Positions 1-11,301 of a stretch of DNA of 64,000 nucleotides are shown here, piece after piece. Numbering within the stretch: the first letter of the stretch is position 1; every line of letters begins with the position of its first letter. A program made the position numbers and the translations under genes. Below the pieces are notes generated by a model that had not been told where the DNA came from, searched no databases, and worked only from the letters and a program-made list of their open reading frames with translations. This DNA comes from Coniferiporia sulphurascens (taxonomy: Eukaryota; Basidiomycota; Agaricomycetes; Hymenochaetales; Hymenochaetaceae): positions 372,001 through 436,000 of the forward strand of contig NBBA01000006.1 of NCBI GenBank assembly GCA_002794785.1, written 5' to 3'.

Positions 1-2063
1 TCCATCTCGACGTCTTCATCTTCATGGTCCGCGCTCCCTTCGGCGCGCCAGGAACGCCGCGCCCGCCCACGCGTACGGCCGGCAGGCCGGGCTCGTGGCG
101 CCTCGGCATCGATGTCCTCTGGCTGCATGTGATTCATCGCCTTGTCGCCTTTGAACCCCGCGAGGAACTGGAAGCCACGCGCGTGCGCTCGTACAAGCTA
201 TAATATACGCATATAGTCAGCTTTGCTATTTTTGCAACATACGACAACTGGGGGAAGCATACCCTCGTTGCGCGTCTCTCTATCCTTCGCGTTTCTTCAG
301 CCGCCTGGTCCGTGTACTCGTCCGGCGTACCGACAGGGCGCGGGAGACCATACACCTCCGTCGGCTCGATGATATTCTCCCCTGGTACGGCACGGTCACG
401 CTCCGGCGAGGCATCGCGTGAGGAGTCGGACGCGAGTGGGGAGAGGTGGGTCGGCGTGAACGCGCCTGTGCCCGACCCTGATCCTGTAGGGGCCGTCGAA
501 TTCGAAGTCGAGATTGTTGAGATGCGTTGTCCGAGCGCAGGCGCGGGTGCGGATGTGGACGCTGGAAGGGACGCCGTCGTAGGTGCCGTTCCCCCGTTAG
601 TGTTGGAATTGGCGTTACCAGCGGGGGGCGCGTTGTCCCCGGGCGCGAGGCCCAGGGAGTCGCGCGAGTCGGACTGATGGCGCTCCAGCGCGTAAGTGAG
701 CGTTTGGAAGGCTTTGGGCTGTCGGTAATAACCTTGTCAGTATCAACGTCGTCGTTGTTGTCGGAGATAGCAGTAAGAGCAGTAGCAGCAGTGGAAAATG
801 TCGAATGCGTGTATGTTCGCAGAAGGGGGTTCACAGAAAAGACAAAGCCAAAACGAAAACAAAGGATCAGTTAGCGAAGGGGGGGAAGGGGGTTCTCTAC
901 GCGAACTTAACGACGACTGCTGAAACGACACAACATAGAAATAACGGAAGAAAAGGAAGAAACGTGCGGAGTGTGGGGAAGACGAAGCTAGTAATGTGTG
1001 AAACGAGGGTGCAGGGGGGACTCCCCCAAGGCTTTCATCCACCCGTTCAGCCTTGCTAACAGGCTAACTGGTTGGTTACCCTCGCCTGCTTCTACTCGTA
1101 CGGAGCGAATCAGCCGGGGTAAGGCGGCGGTGCTCGCCAAAAAGCGCGCGATCTACGCCAAAAGTGGGCAGAACCGAGGACGATTAGAACGATAGAACGG
1201 GCAAGCGGGAAGCCCAGAAGGCCTCGCGCTTAGCTGACCTGTGGGCAGCGGAGTGCGCGGATTGCCACTCTGGCTGCAGATTCGCGGGTACGAGTCTGGC
1301 GGCGGGACTTCGGAACGGACGCCCATGTTGTCCATTTGTTCGAACTAATGCGCCCACGCCCATCCTAGTTTGACAGAAGAGGGATCGCGGCACATGAAAG
1401 AGAGAAAAAAACGCGACATGAAAGACACGACATCGCGAAATCGCGAATTGGGACCGAGACCGAGATACGAGGAGACACGCAACCGCATGCGCAACTTATG
1501 AAAAAGAAGACGCCAAAATTTTCGCTCATTCCCTAGTGCGTCCGGCTGTGCTCCGGGACTGTGTTCCGGAGACTTGGAGTGGGAGGAACGAAGAGAGTGG
1601 ATGGGTGGGGGGACGAAGGGAATCGGTGAATAGCGAAACGAGGAGCTCGAAGCACACGAAAAGCATGTAAAAGAAGTAAGGAGGAAACAGTATAACCCGG
1701 GGAGAGCCCCAAAAGGAAGGGCTGTTGCAGATAGAAAGAGGGGGAAGGGGGAGAAATGATGAAAGAACTAAGAGAACTCACGTCGAGACCCTCCTCGTCG
1801 AGGTGGTGATGTGCAGCCATGGGGCCCTCCCCCTTTGTACTCGCGGCCCACTGAACGACCTTGCGCGGCGTTTTTGCGCCTTGGGCGAGCCCACCTGCGC
1901 GACGTTCATTGCTACTTCCGTTGCTGCTTCCATTCGTCATTTCTGGCGCAAGGCCTCGAATTTGAGTGTGGCTTTGACTTTGCCTTAGGCGTTGACTCAG
2001 ACGGGAGCCCGAAGCTGAGCCTGAGCTCGATGAAGAGGCCTCCGCGCTATCTGCGAGTGCCAT
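1..2063 (-). CDS. Unrecognised low-complexity protein, 5' part (C-terminus beyond left edge)
   Basis: Three exons can be joined on the minus strand: 1782-2063, 263-718 and 197-1, all in phase 0. The first intron (719-1781) is long for this fungus but has a GTGAGT donor and a CTGAC branch site about 20 nt before its CAG acceptor. The second (198-262) has a GTATGC donor and ends in TTATAG. I chose the ATG at 2061-2063 (AGG before ATG, G after). The frame stays open upstream to about 2175 without another ATG, so a further 5' exon is possible. The protein is Ser-rich (residues about 8-40), has a short helical stretch reading KAFQTLTYALERH, a Ser/Thr/Ala/Pro-rich linker, then EETRRIERRATRLVRAHARG and a basic-acidic tail. 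I recognise no family. Coding status is likely from phase consistency; function is unknown. Confidence 0.55.
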
Positions 2064-2513
2064 CCTTTCGTCAAGTTCGTTCCTGAGGTCCGCGTTCAGA
2101 AGGGTCGGGGATGGGTACGTCCGATAGGAAGGAAGCACCAGGCCAAAGGGGGGTGGAGGCCTTCGACGCGATACTTATGCGTAGAGTGGTCGTAATCGTG
2201 AAGCAGTCGTGGTTTCAGGTAAATGAATGCAATATGCAAGGGACGAAAGGAAGAGAAAGAGGACACAAAGGCGCTGCGGAAACAGCAGCAACGACAGCAG
2301 CCGGGCGAGCGTTATTAGCGCAACTAGAAGGGAGCCGGGACCCGTCGGCACGTTCGAGTCCAGGGCGGGGGTTCAGCTCCCTCGATATCATTTGCGTATT
2401 GGCCCCACCTTACTCCGCCCGCGCCGAAAATGAAGCACAGTCGCTCTCCCCAACTAATATTAATGCAGCTTGAGCTCGACATCGACCGTCCTTGAAATAA
2501 AAAGGAGGACCAC
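2064..2513. other. Upstream region of the left-edge gene
   Basis: No gene is supported here. It should contain the promoter and 5' leader of the minus-strand gene that starts at 2063. A short match to a tRNA B box near 2350 was checked and has no T-stem or acceptor pairing. Confidence 0.4.
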
Positions 2514-3052
2514 AAGTAAAAGCAAGCTCGCCCAGCACAAAGCCCAGCCAGGTCCGTCCGTGCTCAGGGCCAGATCCGAAAAACCAAGCCATACCCAGTT
2601 CCAATCAGGGCAGATCTTCACCGCGGTCACGATGCCGTAATTATATGCACATAAATAGCGCCGATCTCCGGCCCCTCGCTCCATGCCGAGATAACGTCAA
2701 CAAAACAAAACAAGAAAAACACGGAACAAAAACGAAACATATCCGTATTTGGGTTAGACGTCGTTAGTTCGGCAAGTGCTTGCCGGAGGCTCCGCTCGCT
2801 CGCGCAGTCACCTCTCACCTTTCACTTTGGCGTAAGTGGAGCCTCTTATTGCAATACTGGTGTCTTCTTGCGGAGAGTACTTCCATAACACCTGGCTACG
2901 AATGTCAGACCAACCCCCTCGATCTACGTCTCTTCTATGAAGGCACAGCACAAGTCTCCATTCTTCATCTAGTGTGCTGTCATATCGGGGGTCAAAGTCC
3001 AGGGAGTCCGAGTGATGACAGCAACCGTCGTCAAAGGCCGAGTCTCCAGCTT
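2514..3052. repeat. Duplicated degenerate block, copy 1
   Basis: This stretch matches 8521-8968 in the same orientation. Shared landmarks include AAAGCCCAGCCA, ATGCCGAGATAACGTCAACA, GCTCGCGCAGTCACC and GGGGTCAAAG. Short open frames on the minus strand look like remains of a protein-coding exon, but every frame is broken and I cannot name the family. It is part of the amplified unit that carries the F-box/LRR-like genes. Confidence 0.6.
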
Positions 3053-3362
3053 CAATTCCATACGTAAAATACACTCATGCCGACAATTGCGTCATGAGGG
3101 CTTAACCAGGCTAGGTCTGCGACCGCAACTGCAACTGCACCACGATAACAGCGACTCGGATATCTGCCCGTCCATGCGTACAGCTCGGTTAGCGGCCGTG
3201 AACTGTGGGGTCTAGAGTCGGAAATAACCGCGTTTCGACATGTACATGCGGAACTGCGCAAGAGTAAAAATCTCCATGAGCAAACCGGAATTATAAACGC
3301 TTCTTGTATCCTCATTGATAATGGTATTTGTTCGGAGCGATGCACTGCACAGTGCCACAGTA

Positions 3363-3470
3363 CCACGCGCGAAAATCTATGCCAAATCCTGTATCTCGAT
3401 CGCGCTTATATCGTATCGAAAAATTTCATTGCGATCCTGCACGGCCACCAAAACGCAAACGACTACCACA
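3363..3470 (+). repeat. Upstream block of family unit 1
   Basis: The sequence around CGCGCGAAAATCTATGCC and GCGATCCTGCACGGCCACCAAAACG recurs, diverged, at about 5183-5256 and 9090-9182, each time upstream of a member of the F-box/LRR-like family. It is most simply read as duplicated promoter DNA. Here the downstream gene is only a C-terminal relic. Confidence 0.55.
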
Positions 3471-3847
3471 ACTCGATGTTGAGCCGGTTGCTCTATTAAA
3501 ATAAAAGCGGTCTGGATCTCTATCTCCCGCGATTTTTGTGAGTTCCGCTAATCGCTCACGTCATGAATCGGTGAGACTTGCCTATGGCCCCCTATTACAT
3601 CACATTTTCTGACAAAACTTGGGTTTCCGGCCTCCACACCACGGGTACTATAGGTAGTATAGGATCGAAACAGTCCTTCTGGACTGTTGTACAGTATATA
3701 AATCGTTCTTGCCCCTTTTTTCAGCGAAATATTAAGACACCTCCCGTTCGGGACTATTTTGTTTTTTGGAAGTGACTCTGTGAAAGGGTCATACGATTGT
3801 TGTACGATAGTAATGAATACTCAGTAGGGGTAAGGTTTTGGGACATT

Positions 3848-4244
3848 CCGGATGTACTTTGACCATAATTCTGAGGAAGTGGTCCCACATGAGGCTCAGT
3901 CTATCTTTCGGGGGGTGAAAACACTATCGAGGAGCGGAACATTGACTTCGCCGTTATTATCTATTTTCGTCACAGCTACTGCCGCTATGATAGACAAATC
4001 AAAGAAGTCCTGGAGGATATGGATATCTTGCACGATTTGGGTATGTTTCGTTTGAATTCTTACATCATTCCTTTTTCTCACAAATGTTTCTAATTATTGG
4101 GTCCCCGATGCGGACTCGTACAGGTCTGGAAGAGACGAATTTTAGCATGGAAATTCCCACTTTTCGGATCCCCCCACCGAAGCGCCCCTTACAGGAGGAG
4201 GGCTTCGATTCCTAGCATGATAATTCCGAATATGAAAGTGACTA
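3848..4244 (+). pseudogene. C-terminal relic of the F-box/LRR-like family (unit 1)
   Basis: The relic starts inside the coding region (FRMYFDHNSEEV, matching the intact gene at 10907) and keeps the final intron with its GTATGT donor and GTACAG acceptor (same positions as in the intact copy) and the acidic last exon. It has frame damage after the first 30 residues and a TAG inside the last exon. The N-terminal two thirds are absent, so this is a deletion remnant rather than a point-mutated gene. Confidence 0.8.
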
Positions 4245-4835
4245 TTAAATGTACTCTAAGATGTTATTAGCACTATACAAGAGTGAATAGATGGCTGTGG
4301 TAGAAATTTTTCTAAATGCAAACGCCTTTACGTCCGTGTTCCCTGCAGTAGTCGAGCGTGTGGTGCAACGAATACTGGTATGCTCTGCTTCGAGTAAGGA
4401 TAGGAGAAAAAGTCCGTCATGCGCAATCAATGTAATTCCTGTTCTCCTACTTCGGTATGTACGTTATAACCTGGACAGAACTCAAAAACTGGAGTCAGTT
4501 AACTCAGTCAGTCACGAAGTCCTGCCTCACATATAGTAAATTTGACCCAGAGAACGGAGTATAATTATCTTTTTTTAATTAAAGCAGTGGCTCTCTATCC
4601 TCTCCATCTGCTGGTTTCATAGAAACCCATCATCCATCGCTGTACCGAATAATGACATTGGTATTCCGGCTCCACGGAAGGAGAAACAACTTGGGAGTCA
4701 AGTACCAGCTTAGCCACGCCATGGAAGGGTGAGCAAGTCACGAATGCGGTAACGAAAGATAACCAATCTAGCGCATCGAAGAAGAAAAGAGACCGAAAAG
4801 GCGGCATCACAAATAAGCACAATACGACATGTACA
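4245..4835. other. 3' flank of unit 1, no gene
   Basis: About 4250-4480 resembles 7600-7830 (shared TACTC-AAGATG, GAGTGAATAGATGG and a TACGT-GTT segment), so it is duplicated 3' flank. The rest holds nothing I can support. Confidence 0.45.
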
Positions 4836-5018
4836 TGTACATGTTCGAGGCTCGAATCGCTTGATGCTGAGTCTGGAGTCGGAGGTTGAAATATTTTTCG
4901 TAGATTTTTCTTGTATGCGCGCTCGGTTTCCCTCGCGTGATTATCTACTGGCTACAAGATATTCAAGTTGGCGTACGGAAAGCATTCGCACGCGCCGCAA
5001 ATTTCTGAAAACCAGCAC
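4836..5018 (-). mobile_element. Short transposon-like element, family 2, inverted copy
   Basis: About 183 bp that reads, on the minus strand, closely like the insertion at 8236-8421: same start (GTGCTGGTTTTCAGAAATTT against GTGTTGGTTTTCAGAAATTT) and same internal words (CCAGTAGATAATC, GAGGGAAACCG). It has no coding capacity. Size, dispersal and orientation change suggest a MITE-like element. Confidence 0.6.
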
Positions 5019-5182
5019 ATACGGGTAATGGGCACTTCACAACTTGAAGGGTGATTGAATATGTATAATAAGTAATACTAAAGATTCACAACAAACAAAC
5101 CCAGAATTTTATTGCTGCTTTCTGTATTCCTATTGTGAATATTAAGTTTTTCAGATTAGGTCTACACAAGTAGTTTATCACG

Positions 5183-5256
5183 GTCGTACACGAAACCGTA
5201 TCGAAAATTCTCATAGCGATCCGACATGGGCCATGGCTACCACCAAAACACAAACG
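5183..5256 (+). repeat. Upstream block of family unit 2
   Basis: Diverged copy of the block at 3363-3470, ending in CACCAAAACACAAACGACT. It is immediately followed by the 162-bp element. A second conserved stretch (about 5520-5767, sharing CATCATCAACGCTGTCAGT and GGTGAATTCGGA-type words with 9260-9491) leads into the start codon. Confidence 0.5.
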
Positions 5257-5261
5257 ACTGC

Positions 5262-5423
5262 TCACGGCACGGGAAATGATATTCTATCTGATGGATTGAG
5301 GCATGTCGTAGGGATGGAGAATGTGAAACCCTCTTTGTGAAAGAGAGAAATTCAAAGTCTTCCGTTTCGACCACATGCATCATTTCAATATTAATGGTGC
5401 CAATGGCATTTCCCGTGCCGTGA
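5262..5423. mobile_element. 162-bp MITE-like element with 17-bp perfect TIRs
   Basis: The left end 5262-5278 reads TCACGGCACGGGAAATG and the right end 5407-5423 is its exact reverse complement. The interior has no ORF. It interrupts the duplicated promoter block upstream of the gene at 5768, as the other units lack it there. A diverged second copy lies at about 47229-47388. I see no clear target duplication. Confidence 0.75.
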
Positions 5424-5767
5424 CTTGTACCAATCGCTTACGGCATGACATAAGTGGCATTGGTGGGACTTAATTACTTAATCCAGAACAGCAAGGCACG
5501 TGATCGTCTTAGCCGTACCACCTTCAACCTCGACGGGCCTTTGTCTCCCTACTACCATCGACTCTACTGGTACCTCTGCCCCCCATTATCGGAGGTATAA
5601 TCGACTGAGAAGATTTATCTTCTCCGCCGTCTGTAAGCCGACTCTTTCCTCACTAACGACATTGCTGATCATCATCAACGCTGTCAGTAAAGTTGTCATT
5701 ATAGTGAATTCGGACAATTAACTCGCATTTGAATTTCAAAGGTTTTCATCTTGTTTCCCTGAACATG

Positions 5768-7593
5768 ATGACCACGGATGTAGACCAGAAAGATTACTAC
5801 ATTGGAAACTCGGCATTCGATAAGGATTCCGGAAGATACTTCCACTTTCTATCCCGCACAGACGCCATGATTGCAAGCCTCGCTCTAGCTCATGACGCAA
5901 GCCCTGAATTGATGGATGCTGTATTCTATATAATCCACGAGCAATCCTTCAATCCGTCCGAGATGAAATTGCAAAAAACAGAGGATATATACCTTCATAT
6001 GTCCAAGCGCGATTTCTCTGTCAATGCAACAGGTGTTAAGAACGCTGTCCCTAGGATGAGTGCGGGGAGAATCGAGGGAACGAATGCCTGTGCTCCTGTA
6101 ACAGCTAAACCTGTTTCGCCGATTGTTTTAGGAGAGGTTATTAGGTGGATGGATGAAGCAATTCAAGACATAAGCCTACCCCCCGTCGAGAGGTATAATC
6201 TAGAGCGAACTCTGAGGAACATCGCCCTCGTCCAGCGTCGCTGGACCTACCCCGCGCGCCGAGTCTTAGGCCGACTAATGACCCTAAGGTACGCTGGAAG
6301 AAAGGAAGCGCTAAAGCACTTCCTCGCCAGTCCATGCGTAGGTCCATGGACCCGCTACCTCTGCCTTGATTCCTATCCCGCGATAGATTCGATCAATGAA
6401 GCTCGGTTTGTAAATATGGTGGAAGTCGCTCTAAACGAGAAGTTGACCGGCCTACGCAAACTCAGTTGGTTCTTTAAATCAGAACTAGTCTTGACAGACT
6501 CGTTTGAGAGCATTTTCTCTCGGCTCAGTTCGGTCAAGGAGCTAGTGCTTACACCTGTGCATTTATGTTGGGCAGGACCCCATCAAATGTCGGCCTCGCA
6601 ATATCGCTCGATCATCTCCATGCCTCGTCTTAGGAACATCACTCTTGAATATTGGAACATATCCGAAATACCATGCCAGGCTTTACCTCTCGGGTTTGCT
6701 CCATTCACACCTTCTCCATCTTTCCGTGCGCTGCGCCTGAAGAACCCTCGTTTTACCCCCCAAAATAAGCTCTTTGGAGTACACAGAGAGGAACTTGTTT
6801 GGACACGCGACACGTTCGACAATTTCTCTCTCAGCACTCTTGTCCTATTATTTGATACAGATAAACGAGTCGACTTCACAGAATTAGTTCTCGGGAGATT
6901 CTCGCCTCTACTTCCTCAGCTAGAGACGTTACACGTTACTAATCCAGCGGAAGATTGTCTTTTATGGATTTTTGACAGGTGTCCCAAGACACTGTATAGG
7001 CTATTCATCGGGTCAAGAAACTTCCCATCCGAAGCTATTTTGCGTAGAGTACCCCGGACTGTGGGAGAACTTTCGCTGTCTTTCCGGTACTGGAACTGGG
7101 AGGTCCCATCTTCATTGACATCGTGGGAGGACATTTGTGCGCTATTGTGCCAGGTGATCTCGAGTGACTCTTGGCCTGAGCTACGCACCTTCCGGATGTA
7201 CTTTGAATATGACTCTTGGAAAGCAGTGTCACATGAGGCGCAGTCTATCTTGCGGGAGGTAAGAACATTATGCGAGGAGCGGAACATTGACTTCGTCGTT
7301 GGTTTTTGTCCCCGCCCCCTGCAACAATGCTACGATAGACACATAAAAGACGACATGGAGGACATGGATATTTTGCACGATTTGGGTATGTTTCGTTTGA
7401 GTTTTCACATCATTCCTATTCTTACAGATATTTCCGATCATTGGGTCCTCTATGCGTAATTTGCGTAGCTGTGGAAGAGTCGAATTATAGCAAACACTTT
7501 CCCACTCTGCGGATTCCCCGGCCGAAGTATCGACTCCAGGACGAGACCTCCGATTCCGAGTCTGATAGTTCTGAATATGATAGTAGTGACTAA
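5768..7593 (+). CDS. F-box/LRR-like family protein A (580 aa)
   Basis: Two exons, 5768-7385 and 7469-7593; the 83-nt intron has a GTATGT donor and GCGTAG acceptor and gives phase continuity. The start ATGACCACGG matches the paralogues at 9492 and 50028. Residues about 110-200 (IRWMDEAIQD then LRNIALVQRRWTYPARRVLG) resemble the second half of an agaricomycete F-box, and the rest has leucine-rich strand-loop periodicity (SMPRLRNITLEYW, LLPQLETLHV, VGELSLSFRYW), as in F-box/LRR proteins that choose substrates for SCF ubiquitin ligases. A canonical F-box core is not evident, so that function is inference. The last exon is acidic (SDSESDSSEYDSSD). Closest relative is protein B, 3.7 kb downstream on the same strand. 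Confidence 0.8.
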
Positions 7594-8019
7594 TTAACTG
7601 TACTCCAAGATGGAATCAGCACTGAGAAAGAGTGAATAGATGGTCGTGGTGGGAATTTCTCTTAAAGTCGGATACTGCAAATACCCCTACATCCGTGTTG
7701 CCACGGGTGCTGGACGAATGGTACAATGAATTTTGTAATGAACCGCTTTGAGCATGAACAGGGGGAAAAGCCTGATAAGCAGAATAAATGTAACGCCCAC
7801 CCGCTCACTTCGATACGTACGTTGTCTTCTTCGCTCTCATTAAGGTTATTATAATTTATAAGTACCCTATTGTTTGTAAGCATACTGTTCCTTTTTTTGA
7901 CCAACACCACTTAGTAGCTAATGACCCCCGGTGTGTCAGTGTCCATCCTTGCGGTGAACTCGAGGATTCGACCCGCGTCCCAGATAAAAACACTGGCCCT
8001 ATTTTGTTTATTTGACTAC
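7594..8019. other. 3' flank of unit 2, no gene
   Basis: Resembles the flank after the relic at 3848-4244. It holds no supported gene; short open frames on either strand lack coding character. Confidence 0.45.
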
Positions 8020-8500
8020 CATGTAGTGGCTCTACATGGAGGCAGGAAAGCTTACCGTGTTGGAAAATCTGCATTCGATAAAGACTCTCTGAAACATACA
8101 TTCTATTTCCATGCCTCTCCGAAGCCATGATCGCAAGCATTGCTCTGGCTCATGACGCCAGCCCTGACCTGATGGTTGCTATATTCTCCACCATCTATAA
8201 CCGATCCTTCAATACGTCCGAGATGACGCTGCGAGGTGTTGGTTTTCAGAAATTTGCGGCGCTTGTAAACGCTTTCCGTATGCCAACGTAGATATTTTGT
8301 AACCAGTAGATAATCGCGTGAGGGAAACCGTTCAAACCGAGCGCATATAAGCAGGGAAAAAAATTACGAAAAGGATTTCAAACTCCGACGCCGTTTCGGC
8401 ATCGAGCTCGAACTTCAACACGAAGAACGGAGGATATATATCTTATTTGTTCCGTCACGATTTCTCATCCAATACAGCGGGAAGAAAGCAAGATGCCTCG
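8020..8500 (+). pseudogene. N-terminal relic of the F-box/LRR-like family
   Basis: The sequence corresponds to about the first 100 codons of proteins A and B (SAFDKDS at 8068, then MIASIALAHDASPDLM, RSFNTSEMTLR). The frame is broken near 8128, and the reading is interrupted by a 186-bp insertion (8236-8421). It resumes after it at TEDIYL, homologous to the intact genes. The remainder of the gene is missing. It lies between the two intact genes, as expected for unequal crossing-over. Confidence 0.8.
8236..8421 (+). mobile_element. Short transposon-like insertion, family 2
   Basis: This 186-bp stretch interrupts the relic at 8020-8500. The ends read GTGTTGGTTTT and CTTCAACAC, a 6-bp inverted terminus with imperfect extension. 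Comparison with the intact genes gives an empty site of CTGCGAAGAACGG type, so CGA may be a 3-bp target duplication. There is no ORF. Other copies lie at 4836-5018 (inverted) and, degenerate, at 50788-50910. Confidence 0.7.
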
Positions 8501-8520
8501 AAGGGGAGTGGGAGAAAAAT

Positions 8521-8968
8521 GAGTAAAAGCAAACTCGCCCAGCACAAAGCCCAGCCAAGTCCGAAAAGCGCATACCCAAATTCAGGTAGATCTTCACCGC
8601 GGCCACGATGCCGTGATTAATGCCCATAAACAACGCCGATCTCCGGTCCCTCGCCCCATGCCGAGATAACGTCAACAAAACAAAACACGAAATATATTGG
8701 GCGCGTCGTCAGTCCGGCAATTGTTGCCGGAAGCTCCGCCCTCGCTCGCGCAGTCACCCCCAAGTGGAGCCTCTTTGGTGTCTTCTGCTTTATGACACTA
8801 GTACTTGGGTGAAAATGTTCAACCAACTCCTCACGTCTCTTCTATGAAGGTACAGCACAAGTCCTGATTTCCCAATTAGTGCTGTCATTTCGGGGGTCAA
8901 AGCCCAGGGAGTCCAAGTGATGAATACAAGCAGAGTCAAAACCGAGTCTCCAACGCTCACGCCGGCAA
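8521..8968. repeat. Duplicated degenerate block, copy 2
   Basis: Same block as 2514-3052, shorter through several deletions. It sits upstream of the promoter block and gene B, as copy 1 sits upstream of the promoter block and relic 1, which fixes the order of the amplified unit: block, promoter, gene, 3' flank. Confidence 0.6.
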
Positions 8969-9089
8969 TTGCTTTAATGAGGGCTTCACCACGCTAGCCA
9001 CGATAACAGCGACATCTCGTATCCACAAAAGAGAAGCCAACCACTTCCTGTACCCTCCATTGAAATGTCCATTTGTTCAGAGATCGCGC

Positions 9090-9182
9090 ACGAAAATCTA
9101 TGCCAGATGTTTAATCACGATTGCGCACGAATCGTATCTTAGAAACTTTCATAGCGATCCTACACGGCCACCAAAACGCATC
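9090..9182 (+). repeat. Upstream block of family unit 3
   Basis: Copy of the block at 3363-3470 (GCACGAAAATCTATGCCAG, GCGATCCTACACGGCCACC). The following 9240-9491 is conserved with 5540-5767 and probably contains the core promoter and leader of gene B. Confidence 0.5.
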
Positions 9183-9491
9183 AATGAGACTTACTTACCT
9201 CATCCGGATCATTACGTCACGCTTAGTAATAGCCATAACTTAAAAACGACTTGCCTTTCTACCATCGACTCCACCGGTACCTCTGCTCCCCATTATCGGC
9301 AGTATTAATATTGCTGACTGAAAAGATATATTCGCTCCTCCCTCAGTAGGCCGATTCTTTCCTCATTAATGACGTTGCTAATCATCATCAACGCTGTCAG
9401 TTAAGTTGTCATCACGGTGAATTCGGAGAGTCGACTCGCATTTGAATGTTGAAGGCGGGAACACTATTTTCATCTTGTTCCCCTGACCATT

Positions 9492-11301
9492 ATGACCACG
9501 GATATGGACCAGCAAGATTACTACATTGAAAACTCTGCATTCGATAAGGATTCCGGAAGATACTTCCACTTTCTATCCCGCACAGACGCCATGATTGCAA
9601 GCCTAGCTCTAGCTCATGACGCAAGCCCTGAATTGATGGATGCTGTATTCTATATCATCCACGAGCAATCCTTTAATCCGTCCGAGATGAAGCTGCGTAA
9701 AACGGAAGATATATACCTTCATAAATCCAAGCACAAACTCTCAATCAATACAACAGGCGTTGAGAACGTCACCCCCAGGATAAGTAGGAGGGCAACCGAG
9801 GGAGCGAATGCCTGTGCTTCTGTAACGGCTAAACCCGTTTCTCCGATTGTTATCGGAGAGGTTATCAGGTGGATGGATGAAGAAATACAAGATACAAGCC
9901 TATCCCTCATCCGGAGGTCTGATCTGGAGCGAACTCTTAGGAACCTCGCCCTCGTCCAGCGTCACTGGGCCTACCCTGTGCGCCGAGTCTTAGGCCGACT
10001 AATGACCCTAAGGTACGCTGGAAGAGACGAAGCGCTAAAGTACTTCCTCGCCAGTCCATGCGTAGGTCCATGGACCCGGTACCTCCGCCTTAATTCTTAT
10101 ACCGAGCGGATTATCGAAGAAATTCGGTTTGTAAAGATGATGAATGTAGCACTGAACGAGAAGATGACCGGTCTACAAAAATTCACTTGGACCTTCGGAT
10201 CGGACTTGATCTCAACAGATTTCTTTGAGAGCATTTTCTCTCGGCTCGGTTCAGTCAGGGAGCTAGTGCTTTCACCTTTATACATGCGTAAACGGCAAAT
10301 GTCGGCCTCACAACATCGCTCGATCATCTCCATGCCTAGCCTTAAGAACCTCACGCTTGAAGGTTGGAATGTATCCGGAATGTCTTGCCAGGGTTTACCT
10401 CTCGGGTTCACTCCATTCACACCTTCCCCATCTCTCCGTGCCCTGCGCCTGAAGAGTCCTCGTTTTACCCCTGGAAATGAACTCCACGGAGTATCCGACG
10501 TGCAACTTGTTTGGACGCGCGACTTGTTCGATAAGTTCTCTCTCAGCACTCTTCTCCTACTATTTCCCTCGGAAAAACGGATAGACTTTACAGAAGCAGT
10601 GCTCAGGCGCTTCCTGCCCCTACTTCCTCGGTTAGAGACGTTACACGTAACTAATCCGGCGGAAGATTGTCTTTTGTGGATTTTTGACAGGTGCCCCAAG
10701 ACACTGTATAGGCTATTCATCGGGGCAAAAATCTTCCCATCTGAAGCTATTTTGCGCAGAGTACCCCGGACTGTAAGAGAACTTTCTCTATCGTTCCGGT
10801 GCTGTAGCTGGACCTCCCCGTCTTCATTGACATCGTGGGAGGACGTTTGTGCGCTGTTGTGCCGGGCGATCTCGAGTAATTTTTGGTCTGAGCTACGCAC
10901 CTTCCGGATGTACTTTGACCACATGTCTGAGGAAGTGGCTCCACATGGAGCTCAGTCTATCTTTCGGGAGGTGAAAATATTATGCGAGGAGCGGAACATT
11001 GACTTCGCCGTCGCTTTCTATCCCCGTTACGAGTACTGCTATGATAGACAAATCAAGGAAGTTCTGGAGGACGTGGATATCTTGCACGATTTGGGTATGT
11101 TTTGTTTGAATTTTTACATCATTCCTTTTTCTCACAAAGTTTCTAATTATTGGGTTCCCGATGCGGACTCGTACAGGTCTGGAAGAGACGAATTTCCACA
11201 AGCAAATTCCCACTTTTCGGATTCCCACACCGAAGAGTCCCTTCCAGGAAGAGGACTTCGATTCCGAGCATGATAATTCTGAATATGATAGTGACTATTA
11301 A
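9492..11301 (+). CDS. F-box/LRR-like family protein B (575 aa)
   Basis: Two exons, 9492-11094 and 11177-11301. The intron is 82 nt with GTATGT and GTACAG ends, at the same codon and phase as in protein A, and both last exons are exactly 125 nt. Layout matches A: conserved N-terminus (MTTDMDQQDYY, MIASLALAHDAS), an F-box-like helix pair (LRNLALVQRHWAYPVRRVLG), LRR-like repeats to about residue 500, and an acidic end (EEDFDSEHDNSEYDSDY). The first 100 residues and the segment around PAEDCLLWIFDRCPKTLY are near-identical to A, while the middle is more diverged. This pattern fits recent duplication plus conversion or selection. Function is not known. Confidence 0.82.

Noticed and set aside
312..677. 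Plus-strand open frame
   Set aside because: It is antisense to the second exon of the minus-strand gene, which has proper splice sites and phase.
2345..2365. tRNA-like B box (GTTCGAGTCC)
   Set aside because: No T-stem pairing, no A box at the right distance and no acceptor stem.
7386..7459. Read-through end of protein A (MFRLSFHIIP and following)
   Set aside because: It starts at a GTATGT donor, and the spliced acidic exon is conserved in protein B with the same length.
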